From positions 7,402,542-7,466,541 of the forward strand of contig NC_134661.1 in the NCBI RefSeq assembly GCF_030463565.1: a stretch of 64,000 nt of DNA, written 5' to 3'. A program made the position numbers and the translations under genes. Every line of letters starts with the position of its first letter. Position 1 is the first letter of the stretch. Below are positions 23,104 through 34,030 of this stretch, one piece after another. This DNA is from Pelecanus crispus. Its lineage: Eukaryota; Chordata; Aves; Pelecaniformes; Pelecanidae. The notes under the pieces were generated by a model. That model saw only the letters and a program-made list of their open reading frames with translations, did not search any database and was not told the DNA's origin.

Positions 23104-23154
23104 CTTGTCCCGCTCCAAGCCCTGCGGGATGGTAGAGCACGAGCCAAATACGGC
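23104..23154 (+). repeat. 51-bp block, copy B of a direct repeat
   Basis: This is the second copy of the 21982..22032 block, offset by 1122 bp, with transitions at its fifth position and in the GCGGGG run. The 1.07 kb between the copies shows no transposon I can name. Confidence 0.85.
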
Positions 23155-23444
23155 TGCTGCCCCTTACTGCCTGCGTAACTGAGCTTAGAGCATACAGGTC
23201 CTTGCTGAATTACAAGGGCTGTGGTCTTGTCTCCCTGTTCGGAAGGCAGTTGCTAAATTGTAATGTTTTTGTGCGTTTTCAAGACCTTCCTGCCAAAGGA
23301 GAGCTGAAATCCTCTGGGGTATGGGTTTCTGCAAGGCAGTGGAGCAGCTCAAGCTAATGCTGCGATCGCTGCTCCGTGGGCCGGGCAGGACGGTGTGCGC
23401 GTCGGGTGCGGGGGCTGCAGCCCGGCCGGGTCTCGGGGGTGCTG

Positions 23445-23462
23445 TGGTGGTGGTGGTGGTGG
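23445..23462 (+). repeat. (TGG)6 microsatellite
   Basis: Six uninterrupted TGG triplets. A short, possibly polymorphic microsatellite with no further context. Confidence 0.9.
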
Positions 23463-26460
23463 GCTCCGTGCCAGGGCTGCAGCCCATGCTCAGCCATGGG
23501 CCACCTTGCCTAAGGGGTCCTTGGGAGCCAGCGCTCTGCAGGGCTGCGACCGCCTTGATGGGCTTGGAAAGCACCAAAATCCCTTTGAAAATGCCCAAGC
23601 CAGCTCTGAGAAACGGGTATGGAGGGAGGGGGTTCGCTTCGCCAGCTGTTTGCTGGCGTGTTCAGGTTCTCCACCCTGCCCAAATCTTTTTCCTTTCATA
23701 TCTGCTTTTTAATTGTCATCTAATGGGGTGAAGACAGTGCTGGCTCTGGTCCTGCTACCCCAAGGTCTCCCCAGGGAGCTGCGCCTACCAGGGCAGCGTG
23801 GCAGTAATCGCTACAGCAAAGCCAAGCGATGTGAAAACCGTGCAGGTCAAAACTTCTTCTCAAACCACATGTTTCGATGAGCTTGAGCCACCTGCCCCTG
23901 GGGCCCGGTGCCGGGCTGCGGAGGGAGAGGAACCAGCGCTGCGTGTAGCGGAGCTGAAGTCGTCGCCACCCGGTGCCGTCGCCGCGGCTGTGTCCACCGC
24001 GGAGGCTCGCACCTGCGCGCCCGGCTCACCCTGAGCGGGCAGGAGCAGGGCCGGGGCGCTCGCCCGCGGGGAGGGCGGCCGCGGTGCGGGTGTGCATCTT
24101 CCTCCCCCCTCCTCCCCGCGCACATACGCAGATGCAGAAACAATCACGGTCATTATTCCTACCATGGTGACAGTGACAGTGGCAGAGATGCCAGCTTCCT
24201 AACACAGACGGCTTTATTTCATCTCCTCTGTTTTTCAAAGCCTCTTTCATTTTGTATGAGGAGACAGATGTGAAGGGCTGCAGGCTGATAAATTCTGCTG
24301 TCTTATGAAAAGAGAGGGTGGGTTTTTGTTGTGGTTGCTTCTCTTCCTCCCTCCCCAGCCCCCTCCCCACGCGCAGCGGCAGCCTTTTTCTGCAGAGGAT
24401 GCTCCCCGCTCCTGGCGTGGGACGCTGACGGTCGCCTCGCTGGGGCAGGGGGGGCCGAGTTTCCTGGCTGATCTTCCCCAGGGCTGGGTTTTGGGTGGAG
24501 ACCCTGGGGTTGTGCTGGCGGGCACCTGCTTGGCAGAAAATGAGCGCAGCGGTGCAGATGCCTCCCTGGAACGCATCCGCAGTGCCTGGCCCTGGCGTGC
24601 TCCGAGATGCGACCGAGGCTGCATGTTTGCTGGGGAGGAGCTGATCTCAGCTGGCGGAGCAAGGGCTAAGCCTTTGCCTGGGCTTACAACCAAAATCCTC
24701 TTCCTTCTTGTAACCGCGCTGGGTCGCTGGGTCAGAGGGCTCTGGGGCTGCCGTGGTTGCGGTCCGCGCCAGGATCGGGCGCGGAGAGCCGCGCAGCGCT
24801 TTGGGGGGGCTCGTGGAAGCGTGCGGTGCCGCTGCCGAAGCGCCCGCCTTCGCGGGGCGCCTGGCCGAGTGGCTCCGGCGGACTGTGGCATCGGTCCTGC
24901 GTGGCGCGGTCCCTGTGCAGCTCCCCTTCCTCCTCTCCTGCGCTGCTGACGATAGTTCCAGTGTAAAAATAAATCGCTCCGTCTTTAATTGCGGTTTAAA
25001 TAACTGCTTCATTTTTATTTAAATGTGGCTCTGTAAGGCTTGGAGAACAATTAGGAGAAAATACAGGGCATTGCTCTGGTGCATGTGTTCAAGCATATAA
25101 TTAATTTTTTTTATTATACTGATGTTTGCCGAATCTGGAAAAAGATCTTATTGTTCCTCTTGATTTAGTCACGCGCAAGATCTACAAATACACCAGCCAT
25201 TTCAGGACTCCATTTCCTAAGCCTGAAGCCTTGGTGCTAGCGTGCTGAAAGGGCTCCTCGGAGGGCTGGCCTTTGCCCTTTACGCCGTGACACGGGCGCG
25301 CGTTAAACCACGGGCTCTGCGCCCAGCGCTTTGCAGCCTCAAAGAGCGGCGGGCTGCTTTCTCCCACCCGGGCCCGTCTGCAGGGGCTCCGCGCCTCTCG
25401 AGCGCCCGGCTGGCGGGCACAGCCCGTGCTGGGGCTGTCGGACGTGTCCTCAGCCCCTCCTGAAGGCTTTTGGTAGCCCCGGGTGCCAGGGGCTGCTACT
25501 GCAGACCCGAGAGCCCACGCCAGCACTTGGCTGGGGGCTTGCAAGGGCGAGAGTTTGCGCTTTTTGTTGATGAATGGTGTTAAAAGGCTAATAAATGACT
25601 CGGGGACGTTGGGTGAAATCTCTGAAAGGCTCTAAACGACCCAGGGACCTCTTTCACAAGCGAGCTAGCCATTCAGGAATATAAATCTCATTCAGAGTCG
25701 ATAGGGATTAGGTTCCTAAGTGCCCAACACAGCTAAAGTGCTTCTGAAAACGTTGCTTGTTAGAGGGCTGCGGAGGAAGCTGCATGTGGTCTGGCGGGCT
25801 ATAAGCTTATCAGTCAAAGGTGCTTTACTTGGTGACAGAAGCCACTTGTGGTAAACAAGCTGCTGGCCTTTTGGACTCCTGACAATCTTTTAACCATTTA
25901 TTAAAGCAGCTATGAACTCTTCTTGGAAATGAAATCTTAATAGCAAGCGTGGCAGAGATTTTTCACAGATGGCAGCACTGCCAAAAGCAGGCATTCAAGA
26001 AAACATTCATCAGAAACATTCATTTCTTTCAAAAAGAAATTGACGTTTATAGCGTAGACAAATTTGGGACTCATTTGCTTTGCCTTTCAGTTTCTGAATT
26101 TTTAGAGGTCACATTCTTCTGCACCTTCGAGGGTTAGAAACTGGTGTTATTTTTAACTGGAAACTGAGACTCCCGTGTAACCGCACGGTACCGAGACACG
26201 GGAGGCGCAGAAAGGCTGGCTGCGGCGGGACTGCACGCGCTGCTGCGGGAGAGGCGGGGGTCCCTCCGGCTGCGCTCCCGGCGGCTCCAGGCTCCTGCCC
26301 TCCTCTTTACGCCCTTCTGCCCCGCTCGGCACCCAGCGCGGTCCGCCCCTGGGGCTTGCATCCGCCAAAACCCGTTTCTGTCGCGAGGGACCACAGTTGG
26401 CATGGGGACTGTCCCCAGGGTGGTGATGGGTGCCGAGCTGGGCGCCCGTGGCGGGGTGCA

Positions 26461-26580
26461 GGGCGCTGGTTGGCACGGCTCTCGCGGTGGTGGTGCTGGT
26501 TGGCACGGCTCTCGCGGTGATGGTGCTGGTTGGCACGGCTCTCGCGGTGATGGTGCTGGTTGGCACGGCTCTCGCGGTGA
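26461..26580. repeat. 30-bp minisatellite, four copies
   Basis: Units start at 26461, 26491, 26521 and 26551. The last two copies are identical, the second differs from them by at most one base over 30, and the first differs at two or three positions. The unit includes GGTTGGCACGGCTCTCGCGG. A period divisible by three makes every frame repetitive, which explains the 186-codon minus-strand frame over it. The array is probably variable in length among individuals. Confidence 0.95.
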
Positions 26581-27988
26581 TGGCAGGGTCCGTGCGGGCG
26601 CTGTTGTCCGCAGCGTGATCAGGCAGAGCGTTCCCACGTGCTGCTGTGCCGGAGAGCGGCCCCGGACCATGTCCCACCCTGCCTGGGTGCCCACCGGCCC
26701 CGGCTGCGTGGTGAGGCCGAAAGAACGGGTGCGCCCACCCTCCTTAAAAAGCCAGAAATTCCCTTAAGAGGGAGCAATTCATTCGCAGCTCATCTCCATT
26801 TCATCTGAAGGCTGCACCATGCTGGGTTTCAGCCTTGTTATGTTTTCTCTTGAGCAATACCTTTCATTTCTGCAGTGTTTAATATTCCTTTCCAGAGCCT
26901 CCGTTGCCTGTTCTGGGTCTTTCCACCGAAAGCAGCGTTGAAGCTATAAATCGTCGTGGCCGAGCTGTACCTGTTGTTTGCATGTCACAACCAGCTGGTT
27001 CCCTGCCCGCTCGGGTGCTGTCACCGCTCCCCGGCCTCTCCCTGCGCCCGCTTTTCCCTCCTCGCCGGGCATCCCCGGTGCGGGGTACCCGTCGCCGGCA
27101 GCGCTCAGCCCGGCGCGCAGCCTGGGCTCCCCAGCGCACGGGCATGGCTGAACAGGCTCGTGGCTGCCTGGAGCAGCGGTCAAGCCCTCTCGCTCTGCTT
27201 GAAGCCAGGGTCTGGCGTCACCCCCTCACGCAGCGGCCGAGCCGTCGGGTCCTGGGGAAGCTGGCAAGTTGAACTGGCCCGACCTGGGCTGGCAGCACCG
27301 AGACCTTTTGCATGTTGGTCGAGGGGAAGCATGGGTCTTTGTTTCCCCATCGCAGCTGAAATGAGAAGCTTCGTGCTAGTTATCGCTCTGCCTTCGCCAG
27401 AGCCTGCTTCAGACCCTGACTGATTACTTGTAGCTGCTTCTCGCTGCAAACCAGATCTCATTTGCATCTTGGAGGAACAGTGTGCTGCAGGCAACGAAAG
27501 CTGGTGACACCACCAGAGATTGCTTGTTGTGTGTCATTTAATGTCCATTTGACTTGCATCTCTTGCGTTTTGTTTGCAGTGTTATACTATGAGCTTAATA
27601 GTGTCATGTGCTCGATGGGTGCCTGTAATTGTAGCGCCGCTGTTTAATGCTGCAGTTTCGTAAACGCTTCCTGAGCGTATAGGAGCGTCAACGTTTCTAC
27701 ATCTCTTTTTCCACGCTTGCGCGTCTCCCAGTACAAAAGCTGCGCAAAGGCGTGAGTGTTCACAAGAAGCTGGACGTAGGGCTGGGGGAGCTGGAAGGGG
27801 GCAGAGCCCGGGCTGGCGTTGCCCCCGCCGCTGCCGGTTGGGGTGCGAGACGCGCGGCTCCTTCCAGGGAGGTTATTGCTGGCTTCTCCAGGTGAAGTCA
27901 CTCTGCCTCTTGGCCTGCTTCCACGTACTTAGTGCTGCTCCCTGAGCTCAGCTATTGTATAATCGATCAGATATCCTGGCACGTCCCA

Positions 27989-28000
27989 TTGTTTAAACAA
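27989..28000. promoter_or_regulatory. 12-bp palindrome TTGTTTAAACAA
   Basis: A perfect palindrome containing two opposed forkhead-like cores, preceded by CCCATTG, so it also carries an ATTGTT SOX-like core. It lies in an AT-rich island (about 27930..28090). It may be a transcription-factor dimer site, on motif evidence alone. Confidence 0.35.
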
Positions 28001-31000
28001 GAGCTATGGCTATTGCATACAATATATGTACAACACGCGTGTGACAGCGTCAAGAATTAACTTCATAATCATCTCCGCGATCTTTCTTGGCAGAGCTCTG
28101 GCATAACCTGTCGTGTCTTATCTAGTGATTGCATGTGAGTTATAGTTATCTCCGTCCTGGCTCTCCGGATAAGATCGATGGCGGGTGAGGTTTTATAATG
28201 CCTGTGTCGGGATTCCTCCCTGCCATCCGGCAAAGCCTGGAGCAGCCGCTTCGCTCCTCTGGTGCTCCGGATGCTGAGGGCACCGGCTCCTGTTTGCAGC
28301 TGCATAACATCTGCTTGAAACTTGGTTGGGGATCTCCTGCCTGAAGGCTGGGGAAGGGAGGGAGCCAAAGTGCGCGGCCCAGAGCTGGGTTTGCCTCTTC
28401 GTGTCGGCTCTCCAGCCGCCCAAGGGCAGGGTGAAATCAGATCTCCGTGCGCAAAGGTTCCCGCTTAAACAGCGCGGGCCTGGGAGCCTTGGGCAGCTCC
28501 TCTGAGTGGTGTTCCCATGCACGAGGGGGGAGTTTAGGAGGAGCCGTTCACACTTGCCTTCCCGGGAGATGGGCCTTGGCATCCGCCTTGCTGGGTAACG
28601 GTGCCTTTTCTGATTGCCAGGAGGGCTCCCGGTGAGAGCGGATCCCGCAGGGCTCCCTGCAGCACCGTGCTGAAGCCATCTCGCCCGGTCGGCAGCCCTG
28701 CACCGTGCACTCCGCACGCGGCTCTCGGTCCCGTGTTGGCATTTAAGCCTGTGACTCCCCTGGTGCCTTGGTTTTGGGGCTTTTTTTGTCTCCTTGACAG
28801 AGGGAGTGTATTAAAGAGAGCAGCTGTAGGAAGGGTGTGCTGGTAAAGAGCTCATGGCAAAGGTCTGAACGCTGTAATTTGCAGTTCTGGTGCTGACGTG
28901 GAGCCCCCCCGTGCATCCCGCCGTTAGCAGGACGCTGGCCCCGGTGCCCGGCCAGGCGCCGGAGTGCGGTGCTGCTGCTCGTCGTGGTGCTGCCCGGCTC
29001 CTCCTCGCCTCGGTCCTGTGCAGGAGCAGGGGGTTTAGGGGCCCGGGGGCTCGGCTCCCTCCGGGCTGGCTTCTCCCCCCAGCTTTAGGTGTGTTTTGGC
29101 GTGGGCTTGGGGCAGCCCTTTCCACGTCCATGCGCTCTTTCGTTGAGCATCACCTCTGTACCTCGAGCGCTGCGGATCTGATGGTCTCATTTCCAGAAGC
29201 TGTTAAAAACGCACGTGTGGTTCTCTTTTCTGCAGAGAAGAGTTTTTTTGAGATTATATTTTTGTTCTAGTTGAGACCAGATTTAACCAAATGCCCGTTT
29301 TCACTCTGTTGGCAAGAGCATCTTGCGATGCCAGTGTCCTATGAAACGTGAATGGCTGAATCGTTTATACATATATACACAACGCATGAAACAAAGAAGC
29401 TAAAAATGATGAATTGCGGCTAATGCTGCTGCGTGATGGAGATAAGACCGTAATTATTTGTTTGGGCAGCTTAAATCAACACCAAAAGCCTGATGGAAAA
29501 CAAAGCGATAATTTAAATCTCTTCGTGTGGGTCTCGTGGGCTGTGTGACCAAGCGTGAACTTATATCACAGGCTTGTATGGTTTTGCGTTCGTGCGTGGT
29601 TAAAGCAGGTCATTTTGGTGTCACGCTTCACGTGCCGCCCTCGGAGCTCGCCTGGGCCCGTGTTTGGGGGGAGCCGCGCTTTTTAACTTCTTTCTGGCAG
29701 GGTTTAGCACCTCTGTGCTGCCTCAATCTTGGCAATTTGCTATTATTATTATTATTTGTGCTGCAGATAGGAGCGCAGCCCCTGCATGTCCTGCTCCGGA
29801 GAGGTGGCTGGGTCTCCTGCCCAAGCCCAGCCCGTCCCGGCTTGTTAGGAGAGAAGACGAGTGGCTTGAGCTGGAGCTGGCTCAGCTCTGGGTGCACCTG
29901 AACCCGTGGCAGAGGTTGTAAATTTTTACGTTCGTTGTGGTTGTTTTGCTTCAGTTTAATTAACTGATTGATGAAAGCCTATGAAGCCCTGACCTCTCTT
30001 GCAGCCACCGTAAATCAGCTCCCGCCGCTGGTGGAGCGGGGCTTGGGCACGATCCTGGCTGCCGAGCTGCGTGATCGTACCTCTCAGGGCTGGAAAGGCG
30101 CAGGGCGAGCGGCAGAGCCCCCGCAAGCGGCAGCACGGTCCTGGCCCTGGCTCTCGTGCTCCTCTCGCTCTTGTACTTGGTCTCTGCGTGCCGCCTGTGC
30201 CTGCTTAGGCGAGTGTTTAAAGCCTCTTTGCTTGCGCTGTGGGGTACGAGCAGCTTCCACGTTTTGCAGGGAATCCTTTGCTCCCGCCTTCTCGCTATTC
30301 CCCCTTCGCCCCTGCCCTGTGGGGCTCTGCCCCTTCTGCTCCTGAGCAATTGCCTCTGGAAGCCTTTGGTTTTGTGGTGACCCTGGACACACACAATTTC
30401 CTTGGAAGGGAGATTTGGAAGCCCCCACCCCGCTTTGCTTTTGCCCTGCCAAATCTTGCGTCTCCAGCTTCCCCAAGCTTGTATCTGGCTTGCTCTTTTT
30501 TCCCTTCTTTTCTTCTCTGAAACATCCCTCCAGATAACATCTCAGCTCAGCTTGGCTCAGCTATCGGCCCCCTGAAGGTTATCTACCTTGGTTTCCAGTT
30601 GGAAGCAAGAGGCGCTGGGACCAGCAGAGGTGTCCTCTGTAATTAGACCCACTGAACTGTTAGCAGGGAGGAGAGATGCACCCATAGAGATAACGGGGCT
30701 CTCCTGGATGGCTCTGTGGAGTGCATCCCAGTGGGGCTGGGATGCAACGCTGTCGTCCTTTCCTGGAAACCTGCACCTTCAGCAAGGTCTTGTCTCCTTC
30801 CTTCGTGCTGTGAGCACTCTCCAGGTGTGACCCGTCGTACGGGCCGCTGTACTTGCACGTGCTCAGAGACGCCCCGAGCGATGCTGCACTAGCCCCGGGT
30901 GGAGCAGCGGGGAGCGGGCTCATGCCCCACGCTCCTGCTGCTGGTGCGCTCGGGCGGTGACCGTGCCCTGTGCCCCAGGTGCCGTGCCAGGGGGACGAGG

Positions 31001-31719
31001 GTGGCTGCAGCCGGGACGGGCACGTGCCTTGCGATGTGTGCGCTGCGCTGGGGCTCGCTGTGGGAACAGGCTTTTGCTTTCTGATTTCTTTGGCTTTAAA
31101 CAGGGCCCCCAGAAACCCACTGTTTCACATTCGGCGAGCTGGATGCGTCCCCGAGGCTGTAGCTAGAGCTCTGAGTTACAGGGTTTTGCATTTAATTACA
31201 ATGAAAATTTCAATTCCGTAAGCTGTGTTTAAAATCAGGGAAAACCTCTCGTGTTCCTGCACTGATCCCTCCTGCCTAAAGACTGCTGACACTTGGAGCA
31301 CCTTCTCCGGCAGAGCACCTGTGGGACTCCTGAGCTGCTCCAACACCCCTGGCTGCAGCAGCAGCGCCGCAGGGCCTCTGAGGCCGGTAGCCAAACCCCT
31401 TTTCGGCACCCTCCCTCCACGAGAGCCATTTCAGACCGTGCTATTCCCCGAGCAGTTCTATTGCTCGGCACTTTCCTTCCCCTCCAAAGATAGGGGTTCA
31501 GCAGCTACGGCTTGAGCCGATAGCCGCGTCCTTTTTCAGACAAAATCTATTTTGCTGCAGTCTGGAAAAACTGAACCGTGCCGTATTTGGAAGGTGTTCC
31601 TTTGAATCCCAGCTTTTATTGCGATACCTTTTCCTGAAGAAAAGCATTTTAGGGAAGGGAGGAGCTGCTGAGGAGAGAGACTGGTGAATCTGGGGGTCAA
31701 TCCGAGGATCCGTGGTGGA

Positions 31720-32110
31720 TCGCTGTAGCAGAGGAAAAACTTTTGCATCCTGCATTACCACCACGTATTTATATTTCAGTGTAAAGGGGAAAAATGCACA
31801 TATTATCAAATGATGCACTACTTTATCTTCTTTATGGCTTCTAATGCTATAGCTGGTTTTTTAAAACCACTAAAAGCATAAGCATTAAAGCAATTTTCCA
31901 GAGTAATATAGCAAGAGGTCTACAAAAGCTCTGCAACATTGGATAATAGTTGCCATCTTCAGCTGAAGATAATGATGTTAACAAATGTAATGGGAGTAAT
32001 GAGTGGAGATTCAAAAAGCAGCTTTTGTTTAATTTTTTTGTAATGCAAATGAGTTTGGGAATAAAGAAGGAGAGCAGAAAATAATGAAAACTTCATTTGA
32101 AATGAGTCTT
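31720..32110. promoter_or_regulatory. AT-rich island with perfect POU octamer (candidate enhancer)
   Basis: A perfect octamer ATGCAAAT at 32043..32050 follows a SOX-like CTTTTGTT (about 32022..32029) within 14 bases, in a long low-GC block. SOX and POU pairs are typical of neural enhancers. The spacing here is wider than the classic SOX2-OCT composite, so co-binding is uncertain. Confidence 0.35.
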
Positions 32111-33779
32111 AATCCTTGCAGCCAGCCGCTGGGGGGGTGGGAGGGAAGGAGAGGGGCCGGGGAGGCTGGGCTGTGCGTCTGAGCGGAGCGAGGAGGTGCC
32201 GCAGAACTCGGCCGTCCCCGCGGGGCTGGCTCGGTGGGCAGGAGGAGAGTCAGCCGCGCATCCTCGGTGCTCCGTTCTCGCCTCTGCCCCGCGGATGGGG
32301 CGGACAAGGCTGGGCCCCAGTAGGCAGCAGCGCAAGGCTGCGGTCGCCCGTGGTCCTCGGCGCTGAAGGAGAAACCTCTTTGCGCAGCGTTTCTGGGCTC
32401 TCTCCCGTTGCTGGGGGCAGGGGATGGGGAGCAGGGTCAGCAGCCCAGCTCCTCGCAGGTGTGGGCCCAGGGCTGGCTGCTGTCTCCTGGCTCAGTTGCG
32501 TTGGAGCAAAGCGAGACTCCCTCCCTCTTGCTCCTGGGAGGCTGGAAATGCCGTGCTTTGTGTTCCTGCAGCACCTTCCACTTTAAATTGATGCCAGCCG
32601 AGTTCAACCTTATGACAGCCCAGCGACTCCCCCTCCCCATCAGAACAAGTGAATTTGCTTTATTTAGATTGACTCCCAGCCAAAGTGATAGGTATGAGGC
32701 TGGCAAATAAGCATCCTTGTGACGAGGACTGGCACTTATGCATGTGCAGAAGATTCAGGTCTGTCAGCTTGTGTCAGCTCGCCTTCTATGGAGCGTTTAA
32801 TCTCCTAACCCTCAGCCAAGAAATGCATTAAGAGATCTGCGGCAAGTAGGAGCTCAAGAGCTGAGGGATGCTGCTGCCTGCCCCTCTTCTGTTAGTCTGC
32901 CCGCGGAGCGATGGGAGGAGGGCAAAGGGAGGGAGCACGAGTCAAATCGGGTATTGCGCCGGGAGCAGAGCTGCAGGCAGCGGAGCTGGAAACTGGGAGG
33001 AATTGGAGGAACCGAATAACACCTCTCCTTCCTAAACAGGGTCATCTTAAGGGGTGTGAGCGGCGTGCCAGGCAGGTCTCATTTGGAGCGGGACTGCGGA
33101 AGTGCAGGGTGGGCGACCCTCGTGCCTGCGTTAACTCCAGGCGATGCAGTTGCACTGGAGCCCGAGCTGGCTTGCGCTCTGTCAGCAAGCAGATGGCGGT
33201 CACGGCTGCGTGAACGTCCTTGGGCACAAAAAGCAGCGTCCCCGTCCCCGGGGGGTGGATCGCGTCTGTCCCCTTTCAGCGGCCGGACTGCCGCAGCTGT
33301 GCGGGTGGCAGGGTGGGATCCGCTCCCGCCGGCATTGCCCCGGCTCCCGGAGAAAGCAGAGCTTGGTCAGGCAGATTTGGGGGGCTGCGGGGCTCCTCTC
33401 CTCCCCAGGGAGAGGGCCACCTTTGGCAGGGTGCCCCCCGCAGCACCGTCCCTCCCTGCGCGTTGGACATGGAGCCGGAGTGTGTGTTCGTGTGAGCGGG
33501 CAGGCGTGCTCCGAGCAGCGGCATCGTCGCTGGCCTCGCTGGGGCAGCAAGGCAGCATTACTGGGAGAAGAAAATAATGCCTCTGGTTTTTTGAGCGTAA
33601 CTCCCTGGCACGTGCGAGTCGTCTCTCGGGGCTCTCGAAGGCGGCGACGCTCAGCTTGCGAGCGCTGCCTGGGTCGCAGCGAGCATGGAGCAATGCGGCT
33701 CCAGGCCATGCAATGTCTTGAGGGGACTGGCCATGCTATAAAACGAGGGGCCTTCATGTTCTCCTCGTCTTCCTTTTTT

Positions 33780-34030
33780 TTGGAAGGGTGAAGATGTGAG
33801 TTATCGCATCTGGTTTTGCAATTTACAGCTTTTAATTAATCTGAAATTTCAACGTAGATTTTTACGATAAGCAGAGGCATCTCTGCAGGCTGGGGAGGAA
33901 CCTTAACGATGGTCCAAGATGAATCTGCAGGATGACATACCAGTGCAATAAACAAGGCTATATAAAACAGAAATGCAAAATAAAAAAACGCCTGAGCTAC
34001 CAAAGCAATGATCTACAAATGAGATTTCTT
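33780..34030. promoter_or_regulatory. AT-rich island with TATATAAA (candidate conserved element)
   Basis: TTTTAATTAATCTG, AATAAACAAGG and a TATATAAA match (33959..33966) occur in a low-GC block ending near 34030. No CpG island or exon follows the TATA match, so I read it as part of an AT-rich element and not a core promoter. Confidence 0.25.

Noticed and set aside
26134..26694. Repetitive Pro-rich minus-strand frame
   Set aside because: The repeats in the peptide are simply the 30-bp minisatellite translated.
33959..33966. TATATAAA as a core promoter
   Set aside because: It lies in a generally AT-rich island with no following exon, CpG island or initiator that I can identify.
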